Below are positions 52,620 through 61,457 of a stretch of 64,000 nucleotides of DNA, one piece after another (position 1 is the first letter of the stretch; every line of letters starts with the position of its first letter). A program made the position numbers and the translations under genes. Source of the DNA: Aquibacillus sediminis (GTDB taxonomy: Bacteria; Bacillota; Bacilli; Bacillales; Amphibacillaceae); contig NZ_SZNM01000008.1 of assembly GCF_005870085.1 (NCBI RefSeq), positions 1 to 64,000 on the forward strand. Direction: 5' to 3'. The notes below the pieces were generated by a model. That model did not search any database and was not told where the DNA came from. It saw only the letters and a program-made list of their open reading frames with translations.

Positions 52620-53609
52620 ATGAGATTAATTGAGATATCAGAATATGATTATAAAAGTATGACATTAGTAAAACCGATCTATGATTCCAAAAAGCGTATC
52701 TTACTTGCAGCTGGCAGAACGATTGATCCAAAAATTACCCCAAAGTTGGAAGCGATGGGGATAAAATATTTGTTTATTGAAGATGAGGTATCAAAAGGGA
52801 TTAGTATTGAAGATATGTTGGACATGCCAACATGGAAAGATACAATTGATGTAATGAAGTCATTCTATGAACAAGTTAAAACTAAAGGTAAACTAGATGT
52901 AAGAAGTATTTTTCAAATTGCAACTAGACTACTGGATGAGGTTAAGTTTCGTCCAACATTAGTGCTTATCCCGTCTGGAACGGTCACAAACGAGTTACAG
53001 CCCTTTGCGCATGCAGTTAACGTTACACTCCTATCTTTATTAACGGGCAAAAGATTAGGGTACAACGATTTTAATATGAAAGAGTTGGCTATTGGTTCAT
53101 TATTGCATGATATTGGTAAAGCGTTAACAGATGATCAAGATAAACATTCTGAAGTAGGTTTTAACTTCCTGCGTGAGATTCATCAATTTAGTCTTGTATC
53201 TGCTCATATTGCGTATCAACACCACGAAACAATAAATGGGGAGGGGGTTCCAAGACAAATTAAAAACAATGAGTTTCTGGAATTCGCGCAAATTTGTGGG
53301 GCAGCAAATAAATACGATAATTTCATTACTAAGCAAAATCTTCCACCACATGAAGCAATGGAAGCTATTATGGCAACTTCAGACCGAACATACTCGCACA
53401 GAGTTGTGAATGCTTTTAGTTTGTCGGTTGCTACCTATCCCCCAGGAACAAAAGTGTTGATTGATAAATATCCTGCAATTGTTACGCAATTAAATAAACA
53501 CTTACATAGACCTGTGGTAAAAATGATAGCAAATGATCAAGAAATCGATTTGACTGAATACCCTACTTATATGATTGAACCAAGTAACCTTGAAAAACAA
53601 GAAGTATAA
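52620..53609 (+). CDS. HD-GYP-like domain protein (variant GYP motif)
   Basis: A 329-aa protein with an N-terminal ~70-residue domain (YDYKSMTLVKPIYDSKKRILLAAG...), as often seen before HD-GYP domains, and an HD domain at ~125-290. Metal-site residues appear as HAVNVTLLSLLTG (H131), LLHDIGK (H163/D164), KHSEVG, H196, and HHE at 201-203. The GYP motif is replaced by GEGVP (207-211). It is probably related to c-di-GMP phosphodiesterases, but activity is uncertain. A c-di-GMP riboswitch lies ~350 bases downstream. ATG follows GGGGCAGG. Confidence 0.8.
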   Translation: MRLIEISEYDYKSMTLVKPIYDSKKRILLAAGRTIDPKITPKLEAMGIKYLFIEDEVSKGISIEDMLDMPTWKDTIDVMKSFYEQVKTKGKLDVRSIFQIATRLLDEVKFRPTLVLIPSGTVTNELQPFAHAVNVTLLSLLTGKRLGYNDFNMKELAIGSLLHDIGKALTDDQDKHSEVGFNFLREIHQFSLVSAHIAYQHHETINGEGVPRQIKNNEFLEFAQICGAANKYDNFITKQNLPPHEAMEAIMATSDRTYSHRVVNAFSLSVATYPPGTKVLIDKYPAIVTQLNKHLHRPVVKMIANDQEIDLTEYPTYMIEPSNLEKQEV

Positions 53610-53720
53610 GCAATAAACTATGATTCCACATAGGAGAGGTTAATCATAAATTATCAATAATTAAATTAGATGACTGCTTTAACATGGGGATGGAGTACCC
53701 TACTTATGGAAGTTTAAACT

Positions 53721-53873
53721 TTATCCCTCACGCAACCGACGTAAAACTCCCACTTCAAATAGGAAAAGGGGATGTTTAAGTGGGAGTTAACTTTTTTCTT
53801 TCATACGATTGGTTTAACTAACACTCAGTGATGGAAGAGCAATAACCTCACTGAATGAAGTTTCACTTTATAG
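53721..53873 (+). repeat. Family B intergenic element, copy 4
   Basis: tccctcacgcaaccgacg, actcccacttcaaat...gatgtttaagtgggagtt, then aacactcagtgatgg and ctcactgaatgaagtttcac + tttata. It lacks the gggtctctcc segment. It lies ~85 bases before the c-di-GMP riboswitch, in the same orientation as copy 5. Confidence 0.7.
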
Positions 53874-53957
53874 GAACAGACTCCTACTAAAAATAGGGAA
53901 TAAATGGTGATAGAATTTCACTTCACTCTATATTACAATGGTTTTACAATTTTATTA

Positions 53958-54047
53958 AATAACTGATAAGGGCAAACTTATTGAAAAATAAGGACGCAAA
54001 GCCACGGGTCTAAAGTCTTAGTATTAGGATTATGATAGCCGGTTACC
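53958..54047 (+). ncRNA. Cyclic di-GMP-I riboswitch aptamer (GEMM-I)
   Basis: Conserved GEMM features in order: P1 5' strand TAAC (53960-53963); GGGCAAAC; P2 hairpin CTTATT-GAAA-AATAAG with a GNRA tetraloop; GGACGCAAAGCC; tetraloop-receptor side CGGGTCTAAAG; then TTATGATAGCCGGTTACC closing P1 with GTTA (54042-54045). GGTTACC (54041-54047) is also perfectly complementary to GGTAACC (54080-54086), an alternative pairing that would disrupt P1. A possible -10 TACAAT is at 53936-53941. Confidence 0.93.
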
Positions 54048-54095
54048 AAACATATTGTGTATACGATTCATACTAATCTGGTAACCATTAAGTAA

Positions 54096-54127
54096 AGTCC
54101 ACTATTTCTTTAGGTGGGCTATTTTTT
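54096..54127 (+). terminator. Expression-platform terminator of the c-di-GMP riboswitch
   Basis: AGTCCAC/GTGGGCT hairpin (one G-T pair) followed by ATTTTTT, starting 10 bases after the GGTAACC strand that can compete with P1. It ends ~68 bases before the first micro-gene. The sign of control (on or off with c-di-GMP) cannot be fixed by eye. Confidence 0.8.
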
Positions 54128-54194
54128 ATGGAAAGAAAAATTTGAATAATAGAGAGTGTTAATTGTAATACAAATGTGAGGTTGTGATTTAGTA

Positions 54195-54362
54195 ATGGCT
54201 ATTATTAAAGAACAAGTTTGTTATAAATGTAATGAACGAAAGAGTATTAGTGATTTCTATGAAAAAGGGAATATTTTTATGAATTGTTCCAAATGCCGTA
54301 GAAATAGAGTTAATAGAAAAAGATCTCTAGAAATACTACTGAATGACAGAAACTTCAAGTGA
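54195..54362 (+). CDS. 55-aa zinc-ribbon micro-protein under riboswitch control
   Basis: ATG 54195 with GAGGT ~12 bases upstream. Two CxxC knuckles (VCYKCNERKSISDFYEKG and NCSKCRRNRVNRKR) are separated by ~19 residues, giving a zinc ribbon followed by a basic tail. The arrangement resembles the N-terminal ribbon of some HNH-associated phage proteins, but no nuclease domain follows. It is the first gene after the c-di-GMP-I riboswitch and overlaps the next ORF by 20 bases. Function unknown; nucleic-acid binding is inferred. Confidence 0.7.
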   Translation: MAIIKEQVCYKCNERKSISDFYEKGNIFMNCSKCRRNRVNRKRSLEILLNDRNFK

Positions 54363-54528
54363 AAATGACATTTACATCAAATTCTATTTAAATTCAAGTG
54401 AGAAAAATTTGACTGTGTTATTTGGTACTGTTGAATATTTTGAAAGAGAAATTGCAAACTATATTTCTATAGAAAAGTTGCAATTTTCATCGGAGGATAA
54501 AAAACTAGAAAAGTCTATTCAACGTTAA
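54343..54528 (+). CDS. 61-aa protein of unknown function, overlapping the zinc-ribbon gene
   Basis: Begins inside the zinc-ribbon gene (20-base overlap, different frame) and is probably translationally coupled to it. Acidic and polar, beginning MTETSSENDIYIKFYLN, with a central VLFGTVEYFEREIANYI segment and a charged C-terminus; no Cys, no membrane segment. Family not recognised. A fusion of the two ORFs by frameshift cannot be excluded, but both end cleanly. Confidence 0.55.
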   Translation: MTETSSENDIYIKFYLNSSEKNLTVLFGTVEYFEREIANYISIEKLQFSSEDKKLEKSIQR

Positions 54529-54550
54529 AACATGACATTATGTATGATTT

Positions 54551-54708
54551 TATCCCGGTGTAACCGTCCGTAATACTCCCACTTCAAAACATGATAGGAA
54601 ACGGAGATGTCTAAGTGGGAGTGAAACGGACGGTTACACCCCGAATGGTTCAACTAACACTCAGTGGAGAAAGAGCAAAAACCCCCACTGAGTGAAGTTT
54701 CACTTTAT
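54551..54708 (+). repeat. Family B intergenic element, copy 5
   Basis: tcccggtgtaaccgtccg, actcccacttcaaaacatg...gatgtctaagtgggagt, a second palindromic pair ggtgtaaccgtccgt / acggacggttacacc, then aacactcagtggag and ccactgagtgaagtttcac + tttatat. With copy 4 it brackets the riboswitch and two micro-genes. Confidence 0.75.
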
Positions 54709-54766
54709 ATGTAGTGAGATGTTTCGAAAGTATTGTCTATTAAATCTTAAGGAGGCATACGAAAAT

Positions 54767-54796
54767 ATGAGTAGTTCTGTGCTGATTTCTGATTAG
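54767..54796 (+). CDS. Possible 9-codon leader peptide upstream of the LuxR-type regulator
   Basis: ATG with a strong AAGGAGG 11 bases upstream, reading MSSSVLISD then TAG, 45 bases before the regulator start. It could be a leader peptide or the start of a decayed gene. Confidence 0.3.
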   Translation: MSSSVLISD

Positions 54797-54840
54797 ATTT
54801 AAAGATAGAGTGGATTCTTTTAAAAAAGAGGTGGAAAATA

Positions 54841-55467
54841 TTGAAAATATCAGTTGTTAAAGAACCCTCCCTACTAAGAGAGGGGATCGTTAGAATACTT
54901 CAAGAAAGTTATAAAAATCATAATATCACGACTTATGGATCGAATAACTATGAAGAATTATTACACGAACCAAATGTTGCTGATGTAATTATTATTGATA
55001 TAGACACGGAAATAAATGTACGACCTTTAGTAGATTACTATAAAAACAAGAAAAAGAGCATTATTTTATGGACAGCTAATAGGAACCATCCGGAATTACC
55101 AGTTCTATTTAAGTTAAGATTAGCTGGTTATTTTTATAACGGAATGGATAAAGAGGAGTTAGTTGGTGCTATAACGTCTATATTGAATGGAGGCACCTAT
55201 ATCCACCAATCTCTATCACAAATTCTATTAGGTTATTATGCGCACAAGACTGAACCTGAAAAACCTGTTGGCGTATTTTCGGAGAGAGAATGGGAAGTGA
55301 TCGAACTACTAGCTAAAGGTTTTAAAAATGTACAGATCGCAAATTTTCTATTTATATCTGAAAAAACGGTGAAAAACTATATTAGTGGCATTATGAAAAA
55401 GCTGGCTGTCCCTGACCGAACAAATATTGTCTTAACAGCTTTAAAGAATAAATGGATTGTCCTTTAG
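54841..55467 (+). CDS. Orphan LuxR/NarL-type response regulator with a degenerate receiver
   Basis: A 208-aa two-domain protein. The receiver (~1-120) keeps a candidate phospho-Asp (VIIIDID, D53), but the usual acidic pair near the N-terminus is replaced by KEP and the conserved Lys is replaced (GYFYNGMD), so phosphorylation may be weak or absent. C-terminal LuxR helix-turn-helix at ~145-190 (FSEREWEVIELLAKGFKNVQIA...SEKTVKNYISGIMKKL). TTG start with AGAGGTGG upstream. No histidine kinase adjacent; the chemoreceptor gene follows after 39 bases. Confidence 0.85.
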   Translation: MKISVVKEPSLLREGIVRILQESYKNHNITTYGSNNYEELLHEPNVADVIIIDIDTEINVRPLVDYYKNKKKSIILWTANRNHPELPVLFKLRLAGYFYNGMDKEELVGAITSILNGGTYIHQSLSQILLGYYAHKTEPEKPVGVFSEREWEVIELLAKGFKNVQIANFLFISEKTVKNYISGIMKKLAVPDRTNIVLTALKNKWIVL

Positions 55468-55506
55468 TAGTAAAGAAATATTAACATTGAAAAGGAGCGC
55501 TACACC

Positions 55507-57483
55507 TTGAAATTAGCTGTTAAGAACACATTCATAATAAGCGTGTTAATAACCATCTCTATGATCAGCATCTCGGCTTTTGGTTATATGAAAGCAAAAG
55601 AATTTCTTTATGATCGATTTGAAGATCAAGCGTACAATCAACTCGAATCGGTCAAGGCAAATATTGATATATGGGTCAATGGCAAAAAAGAAACAATGGA
55701 ATATATTGCTGAAGCGGATGAATTAAAAGCAAGTGATATAGAAAAAGCAGACACTTTAGGCACGAGAATATCGCAGAAACTGGAGAACCCAGATGCATTC
55801 GGTTTTATGGATGCTAATGGATTCTTATATTTGAATGGATCAAAGGTTCCAGTTACAGATTTTGAACATTATCAAGGTGGTATGAATGAACGTACCAATA
55901 CATATGATCCAGTTCCTTCAGAATCCCCAAGCTTAAATGGGGCGCCAATTGTGTTGTCTTCATCACCTGTATACGGATATGATGGAGAGGTTGTCGGGGT
56001 TGCTTCCGGTGGTTATCAAATCGATAGTCTTATCGAAATTATTTCAAACATATCGTTAGGGGAAAGTGGTTATGTTACGGTTTTTACAAACGACGGTACG
56101 ATTGTTGCTGGTCAACATCAAGAAGATACACTACAAAAGAAAATTGCAGATTATGAAAACAACGATTTAAATCAATTAGTTGAGGATAGTTTGAATGGGG
56201 AAACAGGAACAATTGAAACAACCATTAATGACGAAAACAGTTTAATTTTTTATAGTAAAGCAAGTGAAATGGACTGGGGTATCATGATTTCTGTTCCCAC
56301 TAGTGAAGCATTTGCTGATGCAAACTCCTTATTTAGCTATTTTATTATAATCACCATTGTCTTTATAGGACTTAGTGCCATTATTAGTTATCTTATCAAT
56401 AATCGATCCTTAAAACCAATTAAGGAAGTAAATGACAAAGTGGAAGAACTTGCGAATAATGAAGGAGATTTAACACAAAGGTTAACGATCAACAGAAAAG
56501 ATGAGGTTGGAAAACTTGCACACAATTTTAATTCCCTGTTAGATAGTCTACAGGATTTAATAGGTGGTATTCTTCAAAAGGGAGAAGTGGTTTCTGAAAA
56601 TATTTCATCCTTATCCGAACGAGCTGATGAAATGGTTCATTTATCGGATGTTGTTACCAAAAATGTTCAAAATTCAGCAGAGTTATCGATAGAGCAAGAA
56701 ACAGGAAGTAGGAAGAATTTAGCTTCGATGAAAGAAATCACACAAAATGTAGCAGAAATTAAAGATCATTCATCGCTAGTATCTGAAAAAACAAATAATA
56801 CATACGAAGAGGTACAGAAAGCTAATCAAGAACTAAATCTTTTGATGAAACAAATGTCTACGATACAAGCTTCTGTTCGTCAGTCAGCAGAGATGGTAAA
56901 GAAATTAGGTAATCGCTCAACTGAAATTGGAAACATTGTTGAAATGATTACAAGCATTACCGAACAGACGAATTTACTTGCATTAAACGCATCGATTGAA
57001 GCTGCTAGGTCTGGTGAACATGGCAAAGGGTTCGCTGTTGTTGCAAATGAGGTTAAAAAGTTATCGAATCAATCCGCTCATTCAGCTAAACAAATTTCTT
57101 TATTAGTAAATGAGATTCTTACGGACACTTCAAGTGCGGTAATTGAAATGGAGTCGGGTACAAACGAGTTTGGTTCAGGGATGGAAAGGCTAAAAGATGT
57201 AAATGAGCGCTTGCAAACTGTCTATTACACGTCGGAAGCATCTTCGAGTCAAGTTGATAAAACATTCCTAGAAATTGAAAGTCTTCTTACCAAAGTAAAA
57301 GATGTTGAACGCGTCATTCATGATAATTTAGAGAAGTCAATGGAATCATCTAACTATATTCGTGAAGTTGCAGCTTCTTCAGAAGATCAGTTATCTTCCA
57401 TTCATGATATTACGACGTCAATCGAAAAATCGGCTCAATTTGCAACTGAATTAAGAATACGATTAAATCGTTTTAAGATATAA
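55507..57483 (+). CDS. Methyl-accepting chemotaxis protein with dCache-type sensor
   Basis: A 658-aa chemoreceptor. TM1 ~9-28; extracellular ~250-residue double-Cache-like sensor ([57 protein letters not shown]); TM2 ~277-298; HAMP ~300-350; signalling domain with hairpin tip [39 protein letters not shown] start with AAGGAG upstream. Probably co-transcribed with the regulator. The ligand is unknown; dCache sensors often bind amino acids. Confidence 0.93.
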   Translation: MKLAVKNTFIISVLITISMISISAFGYMKAKEFLYDRFEDQAYNQLESVKANIDIWVNGKKETMEYIAEADELKASDIEKADTLGTRISQKLENPDAFGFMDANGFLYLNGSKVPVTDFEHYQGGMNERTNTYDPVPSESPSLNGAPIVLSSSPVYGYDGEVVGVASGGYQIDSLIEIISNISLGESGYVTVFTNDGTIVAGQHQEDTLQKKIADYENNDLNQLVEDSLNGETGTIETTINDENSLIFYSKASEMDWGIMISVPTSEAFADANSLFSYFIIITIVFIGLSAIISYLINNRSLKPIKEVNDKVEELANNEGDLTQRLTINRKDEVGKLAHNFNSLLDSLQDLIGGILQKGEVVSENISSLSERADEMVHLSDVVTKNVQNSAELSIEQETGSRKNLASMKEITQNVAEIKDHSSLVSEKTNNTYEEVQKANQELNLLMKQMSTIQASVRQSAEMVKKLGNRSTEIGNIVEMITSITEQTNLLALNASIEAARSGEHGKGFAVVANEVKKLSNQSAHSAKQISLLVNEILTDTSSAVIEMESGTNEFGSGMERLKDVNERLQTVYYTSEASSSQVDKTFLEIESLLTKVKDVERVIHDNLEKSMESSNYIREVAASSEDQLSSIHDITTSIEKSAQFATELRIRLNRFKI

Positions 57484-57504
57484 AATAGTAGTAATCGATC
57501 AGAG

Positions 57505-57538
57505 AAAGGTACTCACTTGAATAAGTGAGTGCCTTTTG
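57505..57538 (+). terminator. Terminator of the chemoreceptor gene
   Basis: AAAGGTACTCACTT-gaat-AAGTGAGTGCCTTTT hairpin with a T-rich 3' end. Confidence 0.85.
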
Positions 57539-57641
57539 TTATTGGATTTAACTTCCGTTTCGACATTTGAACTTTAAGTTACTTTCATGATTTTCCTTCA
57601 TATGGGTAACAATACGAATGGAATCTTATAAAGGAGTATGA

Positions 57642-59102
57642 GTGACGATGCGGAATACGTTAACAGCAAGAGAAGCATGGTTTGGTAATATCAAAGGTGA
57701 CATAATGTCAGGGATCGTAGTGGCACTTGCACTTATTCCTGAAGCTATTGCGTTCTCCATCATCGCTGGTGTGGACCCAATGGTTGGGTTATATGCTTCA
57801 TTTATTATCTCTGTTGTGATTGCCTTTGTTGGTGGTAGACCTGGTATGATCTCTGGTGCGACAGGGGCAATGGCATTAGTTATGATTGAGTTAGTTGCTG
57901 AGCATGGTCTAGAATATTTGTTAGCTGCTACTATTTTAACAGGTTTTTTACAAATTGTTTTTGGTATTACCAAGTTAGCTAAACTGATGAAATTCATACC
58001 AAGATCTGTAATGGTTGGCTTTGTGAATGCATTAGCGATTATGATTTTCACCTCGCAATTAGAACATTTTGCAGGGGCAGGTTGGATGATGTATGCCATG
58101 GTATTAGGTGCATTGGCGATTATATATCTTTTTCCATTTCTAACAAAAACAATACCTTCCCCATTAATTGCAATTGTGGTAATTACTGTAGTTGCTGTAG
58201 TCACTAATACAAATGTTCAAACAGTTGGGGACATGGGGCAAATTACCAAGGCTTTTCCACCATTTCTTATACCTGCCGTTCCATTTAGCATCGATACGTT
58301 GATGATTATTTTTCCTTACTCGCTTGCGTTAGCAATTGTTGGGCTTGTCGAATCGCTTCTAACGGCAAGTATTGTTGATGAATACACAGACACACCTAGT
58401 AATAAAAACCGTGAAGCGAATGGCCAAGGGATTGCCAATATTGTGACTGGATTTTTTGGAGGAATGGCAGGTTGTGCGATGATTGGACAATCTGTTATTA
58501 ATGTAAGTTCAGGGGGGAGAGGTAGGTTATCCTCATTTGTGGCTGGATTAGTGTTAATTTTTCTTATCGTATTCATGGGTGATATTGTTTCACAAATTCC
58601 TGTTGCCGCACTTGTAGGGGTGATGATTATGGTGTCCATTGGTACGTTTGATTGGGGATCGATTCGAACATTACGGATTATTCCATTTACCGACAATGTT
58701 GTCATGATCGTCACGGTATTAACCGTTATATTCACCCATAACTTAGCAATAGGTGTACTGACTGGTGTTCTCTTAAGTACCATCTTTTTTGTCGCCAAAA
58801 TATCAAACGTAAAAGTGAAAAAAGAAATGAAGGAAAATCGGATGGTTTATTACTTTAAAGGGGAATTGTTCTTTGCTTCTGTTACGGAGTTGCTTGATGA
58901 TTTTGATTATGATGTGGAAGGTGCAAAAGAAGTTATCTTTGAATTGAACCAAGCCAGACTATGGGATGATTCTGCTGTGGCAGCATTGGATAAGTTAGTA
59001 CTAAAATTTGAACAGCAAGAAGTTAATGTTTATGTTGTCGGTTTAAATAAATCAAGTTCGGAATTAAATGCAAAACTGAGCAACAAGTTAAGTTCTCATT
59101 AG
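57642..59102 (+). CDS. SulP/SLC26-family anion transporter (sulfate or bicarbonate) with STAS domain
   Basis: A 486-aa secondary transporter with ~11 hydrophobic segments. SulP features: [38 protein letters not shown], and the middle [18 protein letters not shown] motif. C-terminal STAS domain at ~400-486 ([19 protein letters not shown]). The short SulP form with an adjacent Usp gene is often called a bicarbonate transporter; the ion cannot be fixed from sequence. AAGGAG allows GTG 57642 (spacing 5) or ATG 57648 (spacing 11). Usp follows after 20 bases. Confidence 0.9.
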   Translation: MTMRNTLTAREAWFGNIKGDIMSGIVVALALIPEAIAFSIIAGVDPMVGLYASFIISVVIAFVGGRPGMISGATGAMALVMIELVAEHGLEYLLAATILTGFLQIVFGITKLAKLMKFIPRSVMVGFVNALAIMIFTSQLEHFAGAGWMMYAMVLGALAIIYLFPFLTKTIPSPLIAIVVITVVAVVTNTNVQTVGDMGQITKAFPPFLIPAVPFSIDTLMIIFPYSLALAIVGLVESLLTASIVDEYTDTPSNKNREANGQGIANIVTGFFGGMAGCAMIGQSVINVSSGGRGRLSSFVAGLVLIFLIVFMGDIVSQIPVAALVGVMIMVSIGTFDWGSIRTLRIIPFTDNVVMIVTVLTVIFTHNLAIGVLTGVLLSTIFFVAKISNVKVKKEMKENRMVYYFKGELFFASVTELLDDFDYDVEGAKEVIFELNQARLWDDSAVAALDKLVLKFEQQEVNVYVVGLNKSSSELNAKLSNKLSSH

Positions 59103-59122
59103 CGAGGGAGGAAAACTAAAAA

Positions 59123-59536
59123 ATGTATAATAAAATTTTGTTAGCAACAGATGGATCAGACCATTCGCTTCGAACGGTTGATCATGCAATTCAACTAGCT
59201 AAAACTAGTGACAATCCCATAATTGAGATTATTTACGTAAAAGATATGACAAAGGTTAAATCAGAGACATTAAATAACTGGAATCAAGTGACAACATCAT
59301 TAGAAGAAAGATTCTCAACAGTAGAGAAAAAAGTAAAAGAGGCAAATGTTTCTTATAAAATGAAAGTGTTGAACGGTGAGCCAGGACCAACAGTGGTTGA
59401 GTATGTGAATAAAAATCAGTTTGACGTTGTAATAGTCGGTAGTCGAGGATTAAATGCATTACAAGAAATGGTGTTAGGAAGTGTCAGCCACAAGGTTGCC
59501 AAACGAGCAAATTGTCCAGTATTCATTATCAAGTAG
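59123..59536 (+). CDS. Universal stress protein (UspA family)
   Basis: A 137-aa UspA-fold protein. N-terminal KILLATDGSDHSLRTVDHAI and C-terminal ATP-loop VGSRGLNALQEMVLGSVSHKVAKRANCPVFIIK (G-2x-G-9x-G-S type), indicating nucleotide binding. It forms an operon with the SulP gene, a common pairing in which Usp may regulate the transporter (inferred). SD GAGGGAGGAAA precedes ATG 59123. Confidence 0.95.
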   Translation: MYNKILLATDGSDHSLRTVDHAIQLAKTSDNPIIEIIYVKDMTKVKSETLNNWNQVTTSLEERFSTVEKKVKEANVSYKMKVLNGEPGPTVVEYVNKNQFDVVIVGSRGLNALQEMVLGSVSHKVAKRANCPVFIIK

Positions 59537-59563
59537 TGGAGATGCCACTGCTTGATTTTTTTA
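59530..59563 (+). terminator. Terminator of the sulP-usp operon
   Basis: AAGTAGTGG-agatg-CCACTGCTT hairpin followed by GATTTTTTT, overlapping the usp stop codon. Confidence 0.9.
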
Positions 59564-59778
59564 TTTACTGTCCATTTAAACAAATAGATAATTAAAATTC
59601 TCACCATGTCCAAATTACAACTATACACATTTTAAGACAGATTTATGCTTATATTACAGAATTGAAATACAATTGTAATATTTCTATTATATGTTTATTC
59701 AATGGTAAATGGTATACTCCATAATAGATTACTACATAAATTCTTGCAATCTAGTAAAAAAGTGGAAGGTTCGGTGAG

Positions 59779-60255
59779 ATGATGTTAGGGAAAAAATGGT
59801 TAGCTATATTTACATTCATGCTCGGATTAAGTTTCTTTGCCATTCCAACAGTAGATGCTGCAGAAGCAGAAAAAGATGCTACAACGAAAAAGATTGAACA
59901 AGTGATTGAAGCAGGAGAACCTCATCTAGGTACACCATATACTTGGGCGGGAAGAACGCCAAATGGATTTGACTGCTCAGGTTTTGTAAATTGGGCATTT
60001 GCTCAAGCGGATGTTTCTGTTGGATCAAGCACATCTGTTTTACAAAATCAAGGTGAACGGGTTTCAGTGAGTGATATGAAGCCAGGGGATTTAGTGTTTT
60101 TTGATACATATAAGAAAAATGGTCATGTCGGTATATACGTAGGAGATAACAAATTTATCGGATCACAAAACTCTACGGGATTAGCGGTTGCAGACATGTC
60201 TCGTGGGTACTGGAAATCAAAATTTAATAATCACGTACGTCGAGTAATAAACTAA
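59779..60255 (+). CDS. Secreted NlpC/P60 cell-wall endopeptidase
   Basis: A 158-aa exported hydrolase of the C40 family, expected to cut D-Glu-diamino-acid bonds in peptidoglycan. Signal peptide at ~1-28 (KKWLAIFTFMLGLSFFAIPTVDAAEA, probable AxA-type cleavage). Catalytic Cys66 in NGFDCSGFVNWAF and His116 in NGHVGIYVGD. Minimal architecture with no SH3 or LysM domain. ATG 59779 (or 59782) follows GGAAGG. Confidence 0.94.
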   Translation: MMLGKKWLAIFTFMLGLSFFAIPTVDAAEAEKDATTKKIEQVIEAGEPHLGTPYTWAGRTPNGFDCSGFVNWAFAQADVSVGSSTSVLQNQGERVSVSDMKPGDLVFFDTYKKNGHVGIYVGDNKFIGSQNSTGLAVADMSRGYWKSKFNNHVRRVIN

Positions 60256-60263
60256 AAATATAA

Positions 60264-60340
60264 AAGCAGAGGCTATCCTTTGATAGAGTTTCCTACAAGT
60301 TGTGTAGGTAAACTCTTTTGAAGAATAGCCTCTTTTTTGG
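60264..60340. terminator. Two-level hairpin terminator between the NlpC/P60 and sugar-binding genes
   Basis: Outer stem AGAGGCTAT/ATAGCCTCT and inner stem AGAGTTTCCTACA/TGTAGGTAAACTCT, followed by TTTTTT on the plus strand; the minus side is A/T-poor, so it is mainly a plus-strand terminator. Confidence 0.8.
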
Positions 60341-60353
60341 GGGGAAGAAGGAG

Positions 60354-61436
60354 TTACTGTTCGTATATTTCTTCTTCTGTTAAATAATTATCTTTTATGA
60401 TTGTGTCATCAATATTTTCACTTGTTACTGTTACTGGATCGAGTAGTATAGTAGGTACTTCAACCATACCATTATCAATGGTTGTATCTGTTGCTACTGT
60501 TTCACGATTAGCAGTTTGAATAGCGATTTCAGCTGCACGACTTGCTAACTTATTTATTGGTTTATATACAGTCATGGTTTGTGTACCTTCAACAACTCTT
60601 TGAATTGCACGTAATGATGCATCTTGTCCTGAAACTGGTGTATCTCCAGCTAAGTCACTCTCTGTTAGCGCATTGATTACACCGCCTGCCATGCCATCAT
60701 TGGCTGTAACAACAGCATTAATTGGTTCACCAGCTTCATTTAACACACTTCTGATATTGTCTTCTGCTAGTTGAGGATCCCATCCATCCGTAAAATTGTC
60801 GTAAATAAGGTTTATTTTTCCTTGATCAATCAAAGGCTGTAGAACATTCATGGCACCTTTCCGAACAAGGACGGCATTGTTATCCGTTTCCGCACCACCA
60901 ACATAGGCGAAATTTCCTTCATCTTTATGTTTAATAATTTCAGCTGCTTGTAGTTCCCCAACTTTTTCATTATCAAATGAAATATAGTAATCAACGTTTG
61001 CATTTGTTATTAAACGGTCATAGGAGATAACTTTAGTATCATTCTCATGAGCCATTTCAACGATAGCAGAAGCTGCGTCTGCATTATATGGGACGACAAC
61101 TAAGACATCAACACCTTCTTCAATTAACAATTCAGCTTGTGCTAATTGAATTTCTTCATTACCATTTGCTGCTAGCGTTTTTGCATTGCCACCTAGTTCA
61201 TTTACCTTTTCTTCAAATTGTTCTTTGTCTTTGTACCACCTTTCTTCCTCTAGTGTGTCTAGCACAAAGCCAATATAAGGTTTTTCTTCCCCAGTTGTAA
61301 GTTTTGTATTTTTTATTGCCTGTGATGTTTTTGTTTCCTTGTCAGGTTGGGAGGATGAGTTGGTACATCCAACAAAAACAAGAGGCAATAGTAGCACGAG
61401 TGATAAAACGAAAATCTTGCTTATGTTAAATTGCAT
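60354..61436 (-). CDS. Periplasmic-binding-protein-like sugar-binding lipoprotein (XylF/RbsB type)
   Basis: A 360-aa lipoprotein with lipobox LVFVGC, then a type-1 periplasmic binding fold (KPYIGFVLDTLEEERWYKDKEQFEEKVNELGG; VVVPYNADAASAIVEMAHENDTKVISYDRLI; GQDASLRAIQRVVEGTQTMTVYKPI), closest to D-xylose-binding proteins by motif. ATG 61436 fits GAGGTGA 8 bases upstream; ATG 61442 is too close. No ABC genes adjoin it; instead it lies 21 bases after a chemoreceptor gene in the same direction, so it may be a ligand-presenting protein for chemotaxis (inferred). Confidence 0.88.
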   Translation of the reverse strand: MQFNISKIFVLSLVLLLPLVFVGCTNSSSQPDKETKTSQAIKNTKLTTGEEKPYIGFVLDTLEEERWYKDKEQFEEKVNELGGNAKTLAANGNEEIQLAQAELLIEEGVDVLVVVPYNADAASAIVEMAHENDTKVISYDRLITNANVDYYISFDNEKVGELQAAEIIKHKDEGNFAYVGGAETDNNAVLVRKGAMNVLQPLIDQGKINLIYDNFTDGWDPQLAEDNIRSVLNEAGEPINAVVTANDGMAGGVINALTESDLAGDTPVSGQDASLRAIQRVVEGTQTMTVYKPINKLASRAAEIAIQTANRETVATDTTIDNGMVEVPTILLDPVTVTSENIDDTIIKDNYLTEEEIYEQ

Positions 61437-61457
61437 TGGCATTTCACCTCATTTACC

